Source: CANLDA01 sp964021645 (GTDB lineage Bacteria; Pseudomonadota; Alphaproteobacteria; Rhodobacterales; Rhodobacteraceae). From it: DNA of 64,000 nt. The position numbers and the translations under genes were made by a program. The notes below the pieces were generated by a model. The model searched no databases. It worked only from the letters and a program-made list of their open reading frames with translations, and was not told the origin of the DNA. Of the stretch, positions 35,967 to 44,655 are shown piece by piece (the first letter of the stretch is position 1; every line of letters starts with the position of its first letter). The stretch covers positions 1 through 64,000 of the forward strand of contig CAXIAD010000005.1 of NCBI GenBank assembly GCA_964021645.1, given 5' to 3'.

Positions 35967-37508
35967 TTGCTGTCATCCGCCGATCTTGTTGTGTCCGCCG
36001 ATTTTGGCACCTCTGCGGTTAAGGTCGGGGTGGTGGATCGGAACCTGAATATTCTGGCCCGCGCGGTGGAAACTTACCCGCTTGATTTGGACGCAGGCGG
36101 GCACGCTGAACAGGCCCCTCAGGATCTGTGGGCCGCCCTTGCACGGGCGTTGCGCACCCTTGGCCACGAGATCCCAAACCTAAAAGAGCGCACCGGCGTT
36201 TTGGTGTTTTGCAGCCAGATTTGCGGCGTGATTTGTGCCGATGAAAACGGCACCCCCCTGCGGCCCTGCCTGACGTGGCTGGATAAACGCGCCGCCCCCT
36301 TGGGTCGCGAATTGATCGGCGGTTTTCCCGAGGTGCTGGGCTATAAACTCACGAAATTGCAGCGCTGGTTACGCTTGGCCAATGGCGCACCGGCCAAAAA
36401 TGGCATGGACCCAACGACAAAATTGCTGTGGTTGATGCAAAACGAGCCCGAGACCGTGGCGCGCACACGCTGGTTTTTAGACGTCAAAGACTGGTTGGTT
36501 CATTGCGCCACCGGGGTTTTCACCACCTGCCCCGAAAGCGCCAATTTGACATGGCTGATGGATACCCGCCCGGGGCGCGAAGGCTGGTCACCCGCCTTGG
36601 CAAAAATGACCGGCATTCCGTTGGATAAAATGCCCAAAATCACCTCTGGCACCGAGGTCGTCGGCCATCTTACGGCCCGCGCCGCGGCAGAGCTGGGTTT
36701 AGGGGATCAGGTGCAGGTATTGGGCGGCACATCAGATGTCACCGCAGCCGCCCTTGGCTCTGGCGAGGTTGAGGATGGCGCGCTGCATATCTCCGTCGCC
36801 ACCAGCGCATGGGTCAGCGGATTTTTCCCGTCGCGCCGCCTGAACGTGCCCCATTCCTATGCCACCATCGCCAGCAGCGTCGATTACCGCCCCTTGCTTG
36901 TGGCCTCTCAGGAAAACGCGGGCTCAGCACTTGAATGGGCCGTGCGCGTGACTGGCGGATTGGAGTCTACCGAAAACCTTGCCGACGCCTATCAGAACAT
37001 TGGTGCGCCCCGGGCGGATGACCCGTATTTTCTGCCATGGCTGGCGGGGGAACGTGTGCCTGTCGATGATGATGCGCTGCGCGGCGCCTTTCACGGTCTT
37101 AGTCTGCATCACGGCCCCAATGATATCCGCCGCGCCGCTCTTGAGGGGGTCGTGCTAAACCTGTCGTGGGCCTATGATATCGTGTCCCGCGAAAAGGGCG
37201 TGCGTACCGATGGTCCCCTCTCATTGGTGGGTGGTGTCGCGATGAATCCGGTCTTTGGTCAGATGCTCGCAGATAGTCTTAACCGCGATATCCGCGTTGG
37301 CGAGGCGCGCTATGCTGGCCTGTTGGGCGCAGCTACTTTGGCGGCACCAACAATGGGCTGGACCGATACCGTTCTGGCCGCCGCTGCCCAATTGAAAACC
37401 AAAACCCATGCGACCTACAAACCCGATCCAGCCCGCGTGATTGCCGTGGCAGCCCGCAAGGCGCGCTTGGCGAAAATCCGCAAACACATCCTGCGCAGCT
37501 ATCGCTAA
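35967..37508 (+). CDS. FGGY-family carbohydrate kinase (TTG start)
   Basis: 513-residue kinase for a sugar or polyol. The N-terminal ATP-site strand SADFGTSAVKVGVVD, the D-x-GG/A phosphate region LGGTSDVTAAALGSG and the C-terminal LVGGVAMNPVFGQMLAD (adenosine motif) are as in xylulokinase/glycerol-kinase relatives. The frame is open far upstream, but there it overlaps the Stealth gene antisense. The TTG at 35967 has AAAGGAA six bases before it and begins at the conserved strand, so it is the start. Product phosphate could feed the CDP-alcohol route; the substrate is not known. Confidence 0.87.
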   Translation: MLSSADLVVSADFGTSAVKVGVVDRNLNILARAVETYPLDLDAGGHAEQAPQDLWAALARALRTLGHEIPNLKERTGVLVFCSQICGVICADENGTPLRPCLTWLDKRAAPLGRELIGGFPEVLGYKLTKLQRWLRLANGAPAKNGMDPTTKLLWLMQNEPETVARTRWFLDVKDWLVHCATGVFTTCPESANLTWLMDTRPGREGWSPALAKMTGIPLDKMPKITSGTEVVGHLTARAAAELGLGDQVQVLGGTSDVTAAALGSGEVEDGALHISVATSAWVSGFFPSRRLNVPHSYATIASSVDYRPLLVASQENAGSALEWAVRVTGGLESTENLADAYQNIGAPRADDPYFLPWLAGERVPVDDDALRGAFHGLSLHHGPNDIRRAALEGVVLNLSWAYDIVSREKGVRTDGPLSLVGGVAMNPVFGQMLADSLNRDIRVGEARYAGLLGAATLAAPTMGWTDTVLAAAAQLKTKTHATYKPDPARVIAVAARKARLAKIRKHILRSYR

Positions 37509-37525
37509 ATATACCGGAGCATCCG

Positions 37526-38134
37526 ATGATTGACGGCCTGATAAAATCCAAGATTGACCCCTTGTGGGAATCCCTCGCGACGCCGTTGGTTAATCGTGGC
37601 TGGACCCCAAATCAGGTGACATTCGCCGGGCTTGTGATCATCGCTTTTGCGTCACTTACCTATCTTTGGCTACGCTCTGAATTGCTGTTCGGTCTTATGC
37701 TAACCGTTGCTTTTGCCTTTGATGCGCTAGACGGGGCGGTTGCGCGTCGTCGGGGCCTGTCGACCAAGGCCGGAGGCTATTTTGACGCCATGGTTGACCG
37801 CTATCAGGAACTGGCCGTTCTGGCCGCCATCGCCTATGTGCATGATGCGTGGATGTTGGCTCTATTCGCCTTTGCAGGCTCTGTTTTTACCAGTTACGCC
37901 AAGGCGCGCACAGCCATCGAAATTCCCATCAGCAATGAGAATTGGCCCGATTTCTTTGAGCGGTTGGAGCGGGTGATTTTCCTATGCCTTATGCTTATTC
38001 TGGCGGGTGCATTTGGCGATTGGGTGATCACGGGTGGCCTTGCGCTATTTGCAATATTGGCCCATGCCACCGCCTTGCAACGGGCATGGCGCGCAGCACA
38101 AATGTTGCGGGCAGTGGATCAACGCGACCAATGA
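37526..38134 (+). CDS. CDP-alcohol phosphatidyltransferase-like protein 2 (PIP-synthase-like)
   Basis: 202-residue membrane enzyme with about five or six TM helices. Complete motif D66-x2-D69-G70-x2-A-R-x8-G83-x3-D87-x3-D91. The N terminus (DPLWESLATPLVNRGWTPNQVTFAG) and ENWPDFFERLERVIFLCL near residue 140 resemble archaetidyl/phosphatidyl-inositol-phosphate synthases, where an E-R-x-E/R-R segment binds inositol phosphate. With ino1 nearby, inositol-phosphate transfer onto a CDP-lipid is likely. It follows the FGGY kinase by 17 bases, in one operon. Convergent overlap of 16 bases with the next gene. Confidence 0.87.
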   Translation: MIDGLIKSKIDPLWESLATPLVNRGWTPNQVTFAGLVIIAFASLTYLWLRSELLFGLMLTVAFAFDALDGAVARRRGLSTKAGGYFDAMVDRYQELAVLAAIAYVHDAWMLALFAFAGSVFTSYAKARTAIEIPISNENWPDFFERLERVIFLCLMLILAGAFGDWVITGGLALFAILAHATALQRAWRAAQMLRAVDQRDQ

Positions 38135-38916
38135 CGCCAGATACCGATCACCAGATCAACCAAAAATAGCCCGACATAAATCAGAAAGGATGACAGCACC
38201 GCTGGCTCCATCCAGACATAGGCCTGATACAGCGCCTTATTGCCTTGAAATACCGGCACATCCTTTAGCACGAATAACGCCAAATAGCTGATCGCCATGA
38301 GGATCGGCACCATGGTCAGTCGCCGGCGCAACCGGTTCATACCCGGCAGGATCATACGCTCGTCACTGCCCGGTAGACGCATCAACAGACCCGCCAGAAC
38401 ACCGCCTGCAACCACCACAAATCCCTGCGAGAAAAAGAAGATATAGCTGCCCGTCATATGCATCGCACCAAAATCCGGGAACCGGTAATGGCTAAGCATG
38501 ACCATCCCCACACAGGCCATCACCTGCAACAACAGCAAGAGGGCAAACATCCTGTCAAACCGCCGCATCAAAGGCGCATCATCCGCCGCATGTGTCCGCA
38601 CATCCCGACGCGCCAAGGCAACAATACACCCAACCCCAATGAACAAAAGCGGCGCGCAAACCGCCATCCAAAATGCAAACGGCTCCCCGATCAGCGGATC
38701 GGCAATTGCCCGGCTAATGGTCGGTTGCTGTTTGGCCACATAATCCGGGTGCCACTGGATGAACAAATAGCGGGCGCGATAAATCAACACATTCACCACC
38801 AACACCACCGTCGCCACCGTCATCACGGCGATGAGCGACAGCACAACAGGTGCCCTGCTGCGGGCCTGCACCGCATCCGCCCCCCGATTAGCACCGGTTT
38901 CTGCATTCAATGTCAC
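38119..38916 (-). CDS. Six-TM membrane protein, possibly Frag1/DRAM/Sfk1-like
   Basis: 265-residue integral membrane protein with six clear hydrophobic helices (near residues 25-48, 82-102, 122-145, 155-180, 200-218, 235-258). The loop PTISRAIADPLIGEPFAFWMAV before TM2 resembles the P-x-I-S start of Frag1/DRAM/Sfk1 proteins, whose eukaryotic members include PGAP2, involved in GPI-lipid remodelling. That likeness is weak and from memory. It overlaps the ABC exporter by 4 bases, so the two form a minus-strand operon, perhaps a membrane partner of the exporter. Confidence 0.6.
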   Translation of the reverse strand: MTLNAETGANRGADAVQARSRAPVVLSLIAVMTVATVVLVVNVLIYRARYLFIQWHPDYVAKQQPTISRAIADPLIGEPFAFWMAVCAPLLFIGVGCIVALARRDVRTHAADDAPLMRRFDRMFALLLLLQVMACVGMVMLSHYRFPDFGAMHMTGSYIFFFSQGFVVVAGGVLAGLLMRLPGSDERMILPGMNRLRRRLTMVPILMAISYLALFVLKDVPVFQGNKALYQAYVWMEPAVLSSFLIYVGLFLVDLVIGIWRHWSR

Positions 38917-40655
38917 GTAGATTTCCCCACCTTCACGCGCACGTCGGATTCAATCCGGCCTGCATGCATTTTGATCAGCCGATCACATTTTCCAAACTGG
39001 TGATCATCATGCGTGACCGCTATCACCAAACGCCCGGCCTGCGCCAGTTGCGGCACCAACACATCATAAAACCACGCGCGGTTGACCGGGTCTTGATCGG
39101 CTGCAAACTCATCCAGAATGATTACAGGGCGCGCTTCGGCCAATGCCACCGCCAGCGCCAAACGCCGCCGTTGCCCTGAGGATAGCGACACCGACGAAAA
39201 CTTATCCGCAATCACCGACACCCGCTCTCCTAGCTGCAATTCGGTGATCCGCGCCTCCAGCGTTGCGATCTCTTCTGCATTCAAACCAAAGGTGCGGTCA
39301 AACAGATGAAACCCGCTGAATACCCCCGAAAACAGCGCCCGATGTTTGGCAAGGCTCTGCGGATCAAGCGGCTGCCCATCCAGCAATATCTGCCCCGCAT
39401 CCGGGTGCCTTAGGCCCGAAATCAGCGATAGCAGCGTGGTTTTTCCGGCCCCGTTTCCACCGCAAATAAACACCGTCTCGCCCGGCGTGAATGTCAAATC
39501 AATCGGCCCCAGATGAAACGCTTCATTGCTGGGTTTTCCCGGTTCAGAAATCTGTGCCGCCACGCCCCGCAACTCAATCTTGTCAAACGACTTCGGGGCC
39601 GCGCCCGCTGCATTCGCCTGATCCCCACGATCGACAGGCAGACCGATCTGCGCGTTTTCCAACGCCGCCTCAACACCGTTGATCTTGGCAAAGCTCGCCT
39701 CAGCGCGGGACAATCTGGGCAGCGCTGCAAACAGCGATTCAATCGGGGCCGAGGTTAACAAAACCACCGTTAACACCTGAAATAAGGTCTCAGCGCCGCC
39801 GCCCTGTAACAACGGCACCAGGGCCACGACGAAACACAACAACAGGATCATCGCACTTTGCCCCACCACGGTGCTGCCGGAATACAATCGCTCTGCGCGC
39901 ATGGAATATTCTGCGGTTTCTTCAATAACAGCCAGCGTCTCTTGCTCCACGGCGTCGCGCCGCGTTTCGCGCAATCGCAGCTCTTTCCATCCGGCCAGCA
40001 TATCCTCCACCCGGTTACAAAACTGTGCCGTCGCATGCGAACCTTTTACAACCCACCCCCGCGCTGGCAAATCCAGCAAAACATAGCCCAACGTGCCCAC
40101 CATCATCGCCAGCACCGTTGCCAGCCCCGCCGACCATGAAATCCAGAACAGATAGGGCACCGCAATGGCGATCACGACAATCGCCTCGACCGCCTCAATG
40201 ATATTGACCACTGCGCCCGAAACTTCGCCCACATCATGGGTCATCGCCGAATACACCTGCCCATGATCCCGAGATAACAGAAAATCAATGTCGGCCCGCA
40301 GCAACAACCGCGTCATGCGTCGGCGAATGGAAACCTGAATGCGATTGATCATCACATGTGCCCGCAGCCGCGAAAGATAGGTCATCACCAACAACACAAC
40401 AGCCGACATTACCAGCAACCCGATCGACCAACCCGGAGGCTGATCCAATCTGCTCGCGGTTTCATTGATCGCAAAGATCAGCCCGGTCCGGCTGACACTG
40501 CCCAGCAAGGCGTATACAATCACCGGATCACGCAGCACACCACTTGTGACCATCAAAAACTTCAACACCCGCAACCGCCGCTGCACAAACCCGTTAGAGT
40601 TCGCCAAGGTGTTCGCCGTGTCTTTGCTAGGGGTGGTTTTGGTGGGTGTTTCCAT
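38913..40655 (-). CDS. ABC exporter, cyclic-peptide/SyrD-YojI type
   Basis: 580-residue half-transporter: six-TM membrane domain (residues about 30-310) followed by one ATPase domain. The ATPase has Walker A GGNGAGKTT near residue 398, signature LSSGQRRRLALA, Walker B PVIILDEFAADQDP and H-loop VTHDD. The Q-rich signature and the DEFAADQDP Walker B are typical of the SyrD/YojI/PvdE class. These act as peptide or siderophore exporters, and some lipid flippases look similar. In this cluster, flipping a glycolipid is plausible. The ATG at 40655 is preferred to an upstream TTG. Operon with the six-TM protein. Confidence 0.88.
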   Translation of the reverse strand: METPTKTTPSKDTANTLANSNGFVQRRLRVLKFLMVTSGVLRDPVIVYALLGSVSRTGLIFAINETASRLDQPPGWSIGLLVMSAVVLLVMTYLSRLRAHVMINRIQVSIRRRMTRLLLRADIDFLLSRDHGQVYSAMTHDVGEVSGAVVNIIEAVEAIVVIAIAVPYLFWISWSAGLATVLAMMVGTLGYVLLDLPARGWVVKGSHATAQFCNRVEDMLAGWKELRLRETRRDAVEQETLAVIEETAEYSMRAERLYSGSTVVGQSAMILLLCFVVALVPLLQGGGAETLFQVLTVVLLTSAPIESLFAALPRLSRAEASFAKINGVEAALENAQIGLPVDRGDQANAAGAAPKSFDKIELRGVAAQISEPGKPSNEAFHLGPIDLTFTPGETVFICGGNGAGKTTLLSLISGLRHPDAGQILLDGQPLDPQSLAKHRALFSGVFSGFHLFDRTFGLNAEEIATLEARITELQLGERVSVIADKFSSVSLSSGQRRRLALAVALAEARPVIILDEFAADQDPVNRAWFYDVLVPQLAQAGRLVIAVTHDDHQFGKCDRLIKMHAGRIESDVRVKVGKST

Positions 40656-40758
40656 GGGCAATAATGGGGTCCAACAACGCTACAATTGCCCTAAATCTAC
40701 CCCAAGCATACCAGCTTTACCAGCACGTGCGCTGCGTCAATTCACAGCCAAAACACCG

Positions 40759-41721
40759 CTATCCTTGGCGCGCGCCGCCAACCCGCCACAGCGTCGCGAA
40801 ATGGCGAATGGCAATGGTGTTATTGCGGTCCTCAGGATCACCCGTCCCCCGGTTCAAATTCGCCAATGCCGTCGCCTTATAGGTCGCATAATCACGCTTG
40901 GGTAAATAACTAAGACCGGGGGCAGGCACCACCATTTTGGGCACCAAACACAAGGCACTTGTGCGCACATCATCCGCCAAAAACGCCGCGCGCGGATCAT
41001 CCGAAAAATCCACCAGCCGCGTCAGGTCGAAAAACCGCGCCCGCACCACATAGCCCATGACCCCCTGCACAATATCAATCTCATAGGGGTGACGCAGCCG
41101 ACTGGCGCGCACAGGCGCAGGTGGCAACAGGCGCAGATTTGACCAAATCGTTGTCGCCCGATCGGTTAGATCCTCTGGCACCACCCACCCCGCAAAACAC
41201 AGGGCAATGTCCGGCATCTCTTGGCTGTACTTATCGGCGAGCGCGACGAAATCATGCGGATATATCCGGTCATCATCCACGACCAATACCGCCTGATCCG
41301 CCTCCATTCGCAACAGGCTGGGCAGCACCTTTGTCGCTGGCCCCCAATCCTCACAACGATGCACCTCCACACCCTTAAGGCCTTGCAAAAATGCTGGCAA
41401 AACATAGGCGCATTCTTCGCGCTTTGAATACCCCGGCACGTTCAAAATAACCTTTGCAGGCGCGCATTTCTGATCTAACAAGCCCTTCAATACAGTCTCT
41501 AACATGCCTATTCGGCTCGGAATCGTTGTCAGGCTCACCACAATATCCGACCGGATGTCGCGCGCGGCCCACTTGGCATCAATCTCCGCGAGGCTCAGGC
41601 GGCTCAACCGCCACTCGCGCCAAATGTCACGCAATAGACGCTCGCCTTCAAACAGGTGGTGCAGCCACAACGCAGCCCCCCCCAGCACAACAGCCCCTAT
41701 TATCAACACACCCCAAATCAT
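40759..41721 (-). CDS. Membrane-anchored glycosyltransferase-like protein (GT-A)
   Basis: 320-residue protein with one N-terminal TM helix (IWGVLIIGAVVLGGAALWLHHL). A GT-A-like domain follows: DIVVSLTTIPSRIGMLETVLKGLLDQ, a strand QAVLVVDDDRIYPHDFV (DDD metal motif near residue 170), then CFAGWVVPEDL and DDPRAAFLADDVRTSALC. It is similar in plan to glycosyltransferases of surface polysaccharide loci. The ATG at 41721 has an AGGGGGA site; the 59 codons upstream run through repeat DNA and are not coding. Sugar and acceptor unknown. Confidence 0.75.
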   Translation of the reverse strand: MIWGVLIIGAVVLGGAALWLHHLFEGERLLRDIWREWRLSRLSLAEIDAKWAARDIRSDIVVSLTTIPSRIGMLETVLKGLLDQKCAPAKVILNVPGYSKREECAYVLPAFLQGLKGVEVHRCEDWGPATKVLPSLLRMEADQAVLVVDDDRIYPHDFVALADKYSQEMPDIALCFAGWVVPEDLTDRATTIWSNLRLLPPAPVRASRLRHPYEIDIVQGVMGYVVRARFFDLTRLVDFSDDPRAAFLADDVRTSALCLVPKMVVPAPGLSYLPKRDYATYKATALANLNRGTGDPEDRNNTIAIRHFATLWRVGGARQG

Positions 41722-41780
41722 GCGATCCCCCTCATCCAACCAAACCCTAACCCACCCCCCGGTATCACACCAGCGCCCCC

Positions 41781-41854
41781 GCTTCTCTTGGGTAAAAATA
41801 TCCCGGGGAGAGCGTTGAAATGCCCCGCATTTCAACGTGAGGGGCAGAGCCCCC
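41781..41854 (+). repeat. Intergenic hairpin element R2, copy 1
   Basis: Core GCTTCTCTTGGGTAAAAATA then TCCCGGGGAGAGCG. A perfect 10-bp stem (41814-41823 with 41827-41836, triloop) follows, then a GGGGC-AGA-GCCCC stem (41841-41853). Same order as copy 4. It lies between divergent genes, unlike the others. Confidence 0.75.
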
Positions 41855-41940
41855 ATCACCCGCGCATCCCCACAGCCACCAAACCAACCAAACCACAAAC
41901 CTCTCTGGTCAAATCCGTACCAACAGGCTTAACTACCTTG

Positions 41941-42783
41941 ATGACTTTTCAACCTGATCTCACCTTCATCAGTGCCGCCGACGCGCGCTACTGGCGCTGC
42001 CTCTACCAGCTATTGCGCGCAGCCAAACGACGCGGCTGGGATCAATTGGGCCATTGGGTCGCCTATGACATTGACCTCCCTCCCCATAGACGCGCCACCT
42101 TGGAACGTGCCTTTCCATGGGTCACATTCCGCACCTTTGATCTCTCCCCCTATCCCGATTTCTATGTCCCCGCCCGCGGCACCTACGCGTGGAAACCCAC
42201 CCTGATCAACCAAGCCCTCCAGCAGGCACCCGGCCCTCTGATCTGGATGGACAGCGCCAATATCCCAACCGCCGACCCGACAGCGATGATCACCCACACC
42301 CGCAAACACGGCATATATCTGCTGCGTGGTCAGGCCCCCCTGTCGCGCCGCTGTGACCCCAAGGTGCTGGACGCGCTCAACGTGCCCAGCCAGACCCGCC
42401 AAAACCGCGAATACGTCACCGGCATCGTTGGCCTAAACGCAGCAGATCCCCGCATCCGCGCCCTTACCCAACGCTGGGCCCAGCTCTCTGCCCAGCGCGA
42501 GATCATCCGCCCCTTACACCTTGATATCCCCCGCCACATGAATGATCAGGCCGTGCTAAACGCACTGGTCCTGCCCCTCGTGGATCGCGGCGAAATCACC
42601 CTGCCCGACCACGATGTCGACATCAGCTCGGGCACCCCCATCCGCTTTATGTCCACCCGCAACAAACTTGGCCCGGATGCCCCCCTCTGGCTCGACCCTC
42701 TGGCGCGCGCTTACTACTGGACCTACAAAACCATCGACCAATGGCTGATCCGCCGAAAAACAGCGCGCGCGCCCTCTGAATAG
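41941..42783 (+). CDS. Predicted GT-like protein of unknown family
   Basis: 280-residue soluble protein. The segment GTYAWKPTLINQALQQAPGPLIWMDSANIP (around residue 75-105) places an aromatic/Lys pair before a strand ending in Asp. This is the layout of several nucleotide-sugar-transferase-like domains (DUF1647-like by memory, low certainty). TTFQPDL after the ATG at 41941 begins the conserved part; 95 more codons are open upstream but cover the repeat element. It is divergent from the preceding GT. Function not recognised. Confidence 0.55.
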   Translation: MTFQPDLTFISAADARYWRCLYQLLRAAKRRGWDQLGHWVAYDIDLPPHRRATLERAFPWVTFRTFDLSPYPDFYVPARGTYAWKPTLINQALQQAPGPLIWMDSANIPTADPTAMITHTRKHGIYLLRGQAPLSRRCDPKVLDALNVPSQTRQNREYVTGIVGLNAADPRIRALTQRWAQLSAQREIIRPLHLDIPRHMNDQAVLNALVLPLVDRGEITLPDHDVDISSGTPIRFMSTRNKLGPDAPLWLDPLARAYYWTYKTIDQWLIRRKTARAPSE

Positions 42784-42876
42784 TCGCTTTTTGTCAGGAT
42801 ATTTCGCAAAGCTGCACGCGCAGCCCCACCATCCGCGCCACTCTGATCAAAACAACCGCAATAAGGCGCAGCACCC

Positions 42877-44433
42877 ATGACCAAAACCCCCGCCCCCACT
42901 CGCTCCCGTCTTGGTGGCCGCTCCGCCCGCCGCGCCATTCGCTCCGCCCCGAATTTCGACATGCTGCCTGGCCTCACCAATAATCTGCCCCTGTGTGACA
43001 TCATGGATGGCAGCCAGATTGAGCGCATCGACACCGCCTCCATGGAGATCCTTGAAAACATCGGCGTGGTTTTTCGCGATCCCATCGCCATTGCCGATTG
43101 GAAACGCGCCGGGGCCAAGGTGATTGACGAAACTGTCTATCTGGATCGCGGCCTTGTGCGTGACCTGATCGCCTCCATCCCCAGCGACTTCACCTATCAC
43201 GCTCGCGACCCACAGAAAAACGTCCGCCTTGGCGGTAAACACGCGATCTTTGTGCCCATGACAGGCGCGCCCTACATGCGCGACCTTGACGATGTGCGCC
43301 GCAATCCGATGATGCAAGATCTGGAGATGTTTCACAAACTTTCCCACATGATGCCTTCTCTGCATTCCAGCGCGCACCATATTGTTGAGCCCTACGACCA
43401 CCCCATCAGCCAACGCCACCTGCGCATCACCTATTCGTCGATGAAACATTCCGACAAAACCTTTATGGGCATGACCACCTCCCCCCAAAACGCCGAGGAT
43501 GTACTGGATATGTGCGCCATTCTCTTTGGCGAGGATTTCATCGACCAAAACCCCGTGACCACAGGCAATTGCAACGGTAACTCGCCGCTTGTCTGGGATG
43601 AAACCATGCTCGGCGCGATGCGCGCCTTCTGTAGGCGCAACCAACCGGTGCTGTGCTCGCCCTTTGTGCTGGGTGGGGCCAATACACCCGCCTCTGTCGC
43701 CGCCTCCGTCGCGCAACTCAACGCCGAGGCCCTAAGCGCGCTGGCCTACACCCAAGTTATCCGCAAAGGGGCCCCCGCGATCTACGGCCACTACCTCTCA
43801 ACCGTCAGCATGAAATCCGGCGCCCCCATGGCAGGAACCCCCGAAATCTCGCTGATGAACTTTATGATCGGCCAGATGGCGCGGCATTACGGCATCCCGT
43901 GGCGCACCTCAAATACGCTGGGCGGGGCCAAAACATTCGACGCTCAGGCCGGTTACGAAAGCGCAACAACCCTCTCGTCGGTCATGCATGCCGGGGCCAA
44001 CTACATCTGGCACTCCGCTGGCTGGAACGAGGCAGGCATGCACTGCTCTACTGCTAAATTCATCGTGGATGCAGAACAATGCGCCATGGCCTACCGCATG
44101 GCCCAAGGCCCCGATTGGACCGATTTTGACGCGGCAATTGCCGCCGTTAGCGATGTCGGCCCCGGTGGGCACTACCTTGGCCACCCCCACACACAGGAAA
44201 ACTTCCAAACCGCGTTTTTCATGCCCGAAATGTTCGACAATAACTCCATCGAACAATGGCAGGCCGAGGGCGGCATCGAAATCACCGAACGCGCCCTAAA
44301 CCGCGCCAAAAAGCTGCTGAGCGAATATCAGGAACCCCACCTCGACATCGCCAAAAACGAGGAATTGCTGGAATATATCGCCCGCCGCGAAGGCGAAATT
44401 CCCGCCGCCGATGAACTCAACCAAGACCACTAA
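42877..44433 (+). CDS. Trimethylamine methyltransferase MttB-like protein (no pyrrolysine)
   Basis: 518-residue TIM-barrel methyltransferase of the MttB superfamily. Non-pyrrolysine members demethylate quaternary amines such as glycine betaine, proline betaine or carnitine, passing the methyl to a corrinoid protein. Seen: MDGSQIERIDTASMEILENIGV at the start, MTGAPYMRDLDD, FMGMTTSPQNAEDVLDM, TGNCNGNSPLVWD, and the C-terminal EQWQAEGG...ERALNRAKKLL. The frame has no internal TAG, so no pyrrolysine. No MttC-like corrinoid protein gene is adjacent. Downstream genes suggest a methylated (hydroxy)proline as substrate; that is inference. Confidence 0.86.
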   Translation: MTKTPAPTRSRLGGRSARRAIRSAPNFDMLPGLTNNLPLCDIMDGSQIERIDTASMEILENIGVVFRDPIAIADWKRAGAKVIDETVYLDRGLVRDLIASIPSDFTYHARDPQKNVRLGGKHAIFVPMTGAPYMRDLDDVRRNPMMQDLEMFHKLSHMMPSLHSSAHHIVEPYDHPISQRHLRITYSSMKHSDKTFMGMTTSPQNAEDVLDMCAILFGEDFIDQNPVTTGNCNGNSPLVWDETMLGAMRAFCRRNQPVLCSPFVLGGANTPASVAASVAQLNAEALSALAYTQVIRKGAPAIYGHYLSTVSMKSGAPMAGTPEISLMNFMIGQMARHYGIPWRTSNTLGGAKTFDAQAGYESATTLSSVMHAGANYIWHSAGWNEAGMHCSTAKFIVDAEQCAMAYRMAQGPDWTDFDAAIAAVSDVGPGGHYLGHPHTQENFQTAFFMPEMFDNNSIEQWQAEGGIEITERALNRAKKLLSEYQEPHLDIAKNEELLEYIARREGEIPAADELNQDH

Positions 44434-44450
44434 TCAAAAACCGCCCCCCG

Positions 44451-44519
44451 GCTTCTCTTGGGCAAAAATATCCTGGGGGGCGTTGCAGGCGTCAGCCTTC
44501 AACGGGGGGCTAGCCCCCT
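44451..44519 (+). repeat. Intergenic hairpin element R2, copy 2
   Basis: Core GCTTCTCTTGGGCAAAAATA then TCCTGGGGGGCG, 17 bases after the MttB-like stop. A stem GTTGCAGGC/GCCTTCAAC (one mismatch) and a GGGGGCTAGCCCC stem follow. The arrangement matches copy 1, although the arm sequences differ. Confidence 0.7.
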
Positions 44520-44655
44520 CTTGCCTCCCCCCTCCGGTCTCCGCGCAATCAACGTCGCAAAAACTCCCGCTTTGTGTCGCACTACAGCGATACGCAGCTA
44601 TCATGATGGCCTAGGCTCCCCACACGCCCCACTCCTTTGACATACGAGGCCGCCC

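Noticed and set aside
42847..43716. 289-codon open frame on minus over the MttB-like gene
   Set aside because: Shadow of a well-supported coding region; no recognisable domain.
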